The notes beneath the pieces were generated by a model. It was not told where the DNA came from, did no database searches, and was given only the letters and a program-made list of their open reading frames with translations. A stretch of DNA of 64,000 nucleotides, from contig NW_022985568.1 in NCBI RefSeq assembly GCF_010093815.1, positions 84,201 to 148,200 of the forward strand, read 5' to 3'. Shown here in pieces: positions 59,992 to 64,000 of the stretch; the first letter of the stretch is position 1; each line of letters begins with the position of its first letter. The DNA is from Pseudovirgaria hyperparasitica. Its lineage: Eukaryota; Ascomycota; Dothideomycetes; Acrospermales; Acrospermaceae. A program made the translations under genes and the position numbers.

Positions 59992-62010
59992 TTAAAACCC
60001 TAGAAGCTATTAGTCTGCATGTCTACCACGGGACAATCCATGATACAACTTACCGGCTTCAGTATTTCCCTCTCCCATACTCTTATTCCCTGAGCTGCCG
60101 CTTTGGATGGAACCCAAGATTCCGTCGATATACTTGGCTCCGCTCCAGGCTTGATGCGTCAGAACATCACAGCCTAACTCCTTTTCTCTTCTTTGCACAA
60201 GCTTAACATATGCAAGCATACCATCGTCCTTGAAGGCCTTCGACAGCTCATTCGTTATCGTTGCAGTGCTATGCAAGCCAGCAAGGGAGATTAGCTGGAG
60301 CACAAACCTGCAATGTGTTAGCAGGCGATATTGCTTGTTCACATGAGAACCTACCCATGCTTAGCAAGATCCCAAATGAAGCTCTTCAGAGCCTCTTCTG
60401 AGAATCCTTGGCCCATCCAGTTGAAGCTTGGACTCAAATTGTAAACAAGTTTCTTGTCTGGATAGGCGGCTCGAATTTCGCCCGCAAATCCAGCGGCCTT
60501 CTCAACGCTAGGGTCAGCAGTCTCTAGCCAGCAAAGATCCGCATACGGAGCAAATTCGATTGCACGCTTAGTTGCGGCAGCGATGCCTGCACGGTAATGA
60601 TAAAAGCCTTCTCGTGTTCGTGGAATATCGCACGACCATACAATCGGCGCCTTTGCATAGCCTTGGGCGATCTGTCGGCGTTTCGTCAATGACAAGTTGG
60701 GGTCTTTCTTTACGACTGCGTTGTAGGAATCGAGTGAGCTCTTGGAGGCACCTTCATTCTGGAGGTGCTGCGCGACCGCTGTAGGTATATTAGCCGCATT
60801 ACTCTTGCATATATCAAGGCTGCCAACTCACCCTCGTCGAACGTTACAAGCTTGTGCTTCTTGACCCAGGCGGCCTCAAATTTGTCAATCTCAGCACCGG
60901 CCGCACCATCGAGCTCCATTGCCTGCAGCGTTTCTGCCAACGGCTCGGTGTCCTCAGTCACACCAAGAATGAATTCGTGATCACGGACATCGATGGCACT
61001 GCTTAAGAGCTTTCCACTCTCTGAATCAGTCCTAGCGATTACCAGGTTCTCACATCCCATGAGATCCCATTGAAACCGCGCTGCCACTAGGCGATTTATG
61101 TGATCCCCAACAGGCACCAGAACCTTTCCCGCAAGATGGCCGCACTTCTTTCCGCCATGCAGTTGGTCCTCGAAATGAACGGCAGCAGCTCCGTTCTCTG
61201 CGAAGAGTCTGGCGAGCTTTAGTACCGCCGAAAGACCTCCATGTCCTGTGTCTCCGTCCGCAATGATGGGTCTCAGGTAGTCAATGTAGGGCGTCTTCGC
61301 TCTTTCCTCGGGTGACAGCCTTCTCCTATTGTCCCAATTCTTCCTATCGTGCATCTGCTGCGCTTTGAACAACCTCTGCACCTGGTTAGGAACAGTGTTG
61401 TATGGATAATCGCCAAAGTCGGGCGAGACTTCGTTTGTACTGGTCAGGAGCGAGGAACAGGCCCAACCACTGATGTATAGGACCTCTTGATTCGGAGCTT
61501 GCTGGGTCATTTGTACGGGGTCAATCGCACCCACTTGAAACAAAACAGTCAGCATGCCACGTTGTGTTTTGGTATCGAAGGAAGAGACCCACTTGTATGT
61601 ACTGGTTTGCCTTCAGCAGCACGTTCCTCAAACAGGTTGAACAGCTTCCTTGCCATCAAGGAGCTTGGGTATGTTTGTTGGAGTGCGCCTCTCTTACTGA
61701 CCACATCTTCTGCAGAATATGGTCTCTTAATTCCCTTGTAGCGCGGAGATGCCCACCAGCTCTTGACTTGTTGCACTTGCTCCTCGAAGAGCGCATCCTC
61801 GGCAGATCCGACTTTTGAAGCTTCAGGAAGCAATTGATATGAGTCGGCGGGTAAACGATCTGACAATGGCGGCTCAGCCGACTTGAGAACGGACGGTGAC
61901 ATGCGCAGTAGCGAAGTTGATATAGGACGTATGGAGGGGACTCTCTGTGTAGGTGCAGGTCTTGTATTACGGCTTTGCCGTGCAGCGCAGCGGAGGCCTG
62001 TTCTCAGCAT
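59992..62010 (-). CDS. mclA: 2-Methylisocitrate lyase, mitochondrial
   Basis: Last step of the methylcitrate cycle: methylisocitrate to pyruvate and succinate. Exons are 61593-62010, 60832-61533, 60355-60778, 60054-60307 and 59992-59999, totalling 1,806 nt (601 residues). The N-terminus is a typical mitochondrial presequence rich in Arg/Ser ([17 protein letters not shown]). The lyase signature is KKCGHL at about 267-272. [10 protein letters not shown] and [15 protein letters not shown] are also present. About 65 residues more than isocitrate lyase at the N-terminus and the presequence favour the methylisocitrate form; isocitrate lyase itself is the other gene near 3-4.6 kb. The last exon is 8 nt (GF and stop), which restores the conserved TEAGF-like end; reading through instead adds [13 protein letters not shown]. 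It is divergent from methylcitrate synthase, 672 bp apart. Confidence 0.93.
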
Positions 62011-62682
62011 TGCGTCTGCCAGAAGGACTGGAATATACGATCTCGATGTAGTCTAGAACGTCACATTCGTAGAGAGAGCTCTTGATTATGTTGAAGGTGG
62101 CGTGGCCTGGAGATACACGCGTAGAGGACAGTAGCTCTGAAGACTGTGGGTTCGTAGAATGATGGACCTGAATAATGGCCGAAACCGCTTGATAATTGCA
62201 CCTCTTAATTAGCTGCCCTGGTAGCTATCCATGTGCCACTACCACTCTGCCTATTCCCGCCGCTCAGTGGTAACAGCCGACGTGGGGTCGAAGCACGAGC
62301 TCCCGCTGGCCGGCGAATCCATCAAACCATCCATGAATCCATTTTCATCTGATCCGTTGAGTGCATACATAATTAGTTTGTAGCCGAGGAAGGCCGAGGC
62401 CAGCCGCCAGCCGGAGCCGCGCCAAACACAGGCCTTCCCTGCAGCCGACATCATAATTCATCCATTGATGTACTGCTGTAATAGTGCAGGTGCTACTCTT
62501 CCGATGGTTAAGCTACCGTAGTCCTGCTCGATTGCTGAACACTGAACATTCCTCCAACCCAGCTTCATAACAGCACCTTCATTGTGCTTGATTGATCTCT
62601 TCAACTTCGAACTTTTCTCAGATCGGACCAATTGAAGCTTCCTTCATAGCTCTGTCTGCTGCCCCGCTCCCCCACACTCGTC
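62011..62682. promoter_or_regulatory. Shared divergent promoter, mclA and mcsA
   Basis: 672 bp between the two start codons of consecutive methylcitrate-cycle enzymes. Two hexamers fit the CreA consensus (CTGGAG at 62107-62112, GTGGGG at 62282-62287). These are common by chance. Co-expression from a shared region is inferred. Confidence 0.5.
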
Positions 62683-64000
62683 ATGGCGTTGAACGGTCGT
62701 ACAGCTTCGCGTACGCTGCGAACCTTACGGGTAAGCTGCATGCTATCCATCCACCAGCTGGGATAGCTCCAAGGAACTCAGCTGATTTACATGTAGATTT
62801 CACAATTGCGTCCCTTTGCTGCTGGTGAGCACCGCTGTACTACCTACCTCAGACAGTTGCCTGACCAGCTCTTCAGTACAAACATGCAGCTACTCATCCT
62901 CCTCCGAAGAAACCCTCAAGGACGCACTCAAGCGAGTGATTCCGGAGAAGCGTGAGCTCCTAAAGAAGGTCAAGGCACACTCCGACAAAAAGATTGGCGA
63001 AGTTAAGGTCGAAAACACCTTGGGTGGCATGAGGTAAGCTAGCCAGTGTGCAAGTGGGCGCGAAGCTGCTAAGCTAGGAAACAGGGGTCTAAAGGGAATG
63101 GTTTGGGAGGGATCTGTCCTCGACGCGAATGAGGGTATCCGGTTCCATGGCCGTACTATCAAGGACTGTCAGCAAGAATTGCCCAAGGGCACTTCGGGTA
63201 CTGAGATGCTGCCTGAGTCCATGTTTTGGCTCCTCCTCACTGGAGAAGTGCCTTCCACTTCTCAGGTCCGAGCCTTCTCGAGGGAGCTTGCAGAGAAGGC
63301 ACAGATCCCAGCATTTGTTTCCAAGATGCTCGATGACTTCCCGACGGATCTTCACCCCATGACACAATTCGCTTGTGCTGTCTCGGCCCTGAACTATGAG
63401 TCTAAGTTCGCCAAGGCATACGAGAAGGGTATGAACAAAGCCGACTATTGGGAGCCGACATTCGATGACAGCATCAACCTTCTGGCCAAACTGCCCACAA
63501 TCGCCGCCAAGATCTATCAGAACGCATACCGTGGCGGTGGTGCCCTGCCCAACGAGGTCGATCTCGACCAAGATTGGTCTTATAACTTTGCGGCCATGCT
63601 TGGCAAACCTGGCAAGGAGAACGAAGGTTTCCAGGACCTCCTCCGCCTGTACCTTGCTCTTCATGGGGATCATGAGGGTGGCAATGTCTCCGCACATGCC
63701 ACTCACTTGGTTGGTAGCGCTCTGAGTGACCCATATCTGAGCTACAGTGCTGGCCTTCAAGGTCTCGCTGGTCCTCTACACGGCCTAGCTGCACAGGAGG
63801 TCTTGCGTTTCATCCTACAAATGCAAGAGACTGTAGGAAAGAACTTCACTCATGAAAATGTCAAGGACTACCTGTGGAGTCTTCTCAAGTCTGGCCGTGT
63901 CATTCCAGGCTATGGCCACGCTGTACTCAGAAAACCCGATCCTCGTTTCCAGGCTCTTATTGACTTTGCTGATGCTCGTCCTGAGATCGCAAAGGACCCT
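62683..64000 (+). CDS. mcsA: 2-Methylcitrate synthase, mitochondrial (partial, 3' cut)
   Basis: Condenses propionyl-CoA with oxaloacetate to methylcitrate in mitochondria. Exons are 62683-62730, 62797-62824, 62877-63033 and 63085 to the window end; about 383 residues are visible of an expected ~460. The presequence is basic ([20 protein letters not shown]). The body reads [72 protein letters not shown] and [17 protein letters not shown]. The last carries the synthase His in [13 protein letters not shown]. Details such as [13 protein letters not shown] and [10 protein letters not shown] fit fungal methylcitrate synthase better than citrate synthase. Exon 2 is only 28 nt. No stop occurs before 64000. 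Confidence 0.93.

Noticed and set aside
1-64000. LTR or other virus-like elements
   Set aside because: I saw no paired long terminal repeats and no recognisable integrase, reverse transcriptase or capsid-type sequence.
1-64000. tRNA or rRNA genes
   Set aside because: I scanned for B-box (GGTTCGANNCC) and clover-leaf-like stretches and found none convincing; a dedicated tRNA scan could overturn this.

Overview
The window is nuclear DNA of a filamentous ascomycete (Pezizomycotina; class Dothideomycetes is a guess). The signs are short GT-AG introns of about 45-75 bp in most genes, a RID/Masc1-type cytosine methyltransferase, a Zn2Cys6 regulator, a LysM secreted protein, and mitochondrial methylcitrate-cycle enzymes with ascomycete-type sequences. 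I read splice sites by hand. Each confident gene model closes in frame, with a total exon length divisible by three.

Layout. 1-2.7 kb: a decayed repeat-type surface protein and a doubtful small gene. 2.9-9.1 kb: isocitrate lyase, Rab escort protein and a PTS1-tagged malate synthase, so the two glyoxylate-cycle enzymes flank a prenylation factor. 9.1-11.3 kb: AT-rich, with a degenerate coding remnant. 11.3-17.2 kb: a SAM methyltransferase, TYW3 (wybutosine tRNA modification), a minisatellite holding a 160-bp assembly gap, and an eight-exon DUF2461 protein. 17.2-33.4 kb: one proline-rich Zn2Cys6 transcription factor (24.6-26.1 kb) inside about 7.4 kb of simple-repeat DNA on each side. 33.4-46.9 kb: a MetE-like protein, an unrecognised candidate gene, RID methyltransferase, amidophosphoribosyltransferase (ADE4), an AlaX-type editing protein, NAC-beta and an RBR ubiquitin ligase. 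47.2-50.6 kb: a head-to-head pair of secreted proteins, one Cys-rich and one with an HELAH zinc site. 51.5-57.1 kb: a 1,809-residue DDX60-type helicase. 57.9-58.5 kb: a LysM secreted protein. 60.0-64.0 kb: divergent 2-methylisocitrate lyase and 2-methylcitrate synthase, the latter cut by the window edge.

How the genes work together. Isocitrate lyase and malate synthase allow growth on acetate and fatty acids (C2 units). Methylcitrate synthase and methylisocitrate lyase detoxify and use propionyl-CoA (C3 units). Having both pairs in 64 kb is notable. The other genes are housekeeping (purines, tRNA, ribosome-associated chaperone), genome defence (RID) and secreted proteins that may act at the cell surface or in a host.

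The most unusual observation is in the NAC-beta gene. The conserved protein is encoded in frame only if a single G at 44437 is spliced as a one-nucleotide exon between two introns. Other very short exons (8 nt in methylisocitrate lyase, 20 nt in the DUF2461 gene) occur in the same window.
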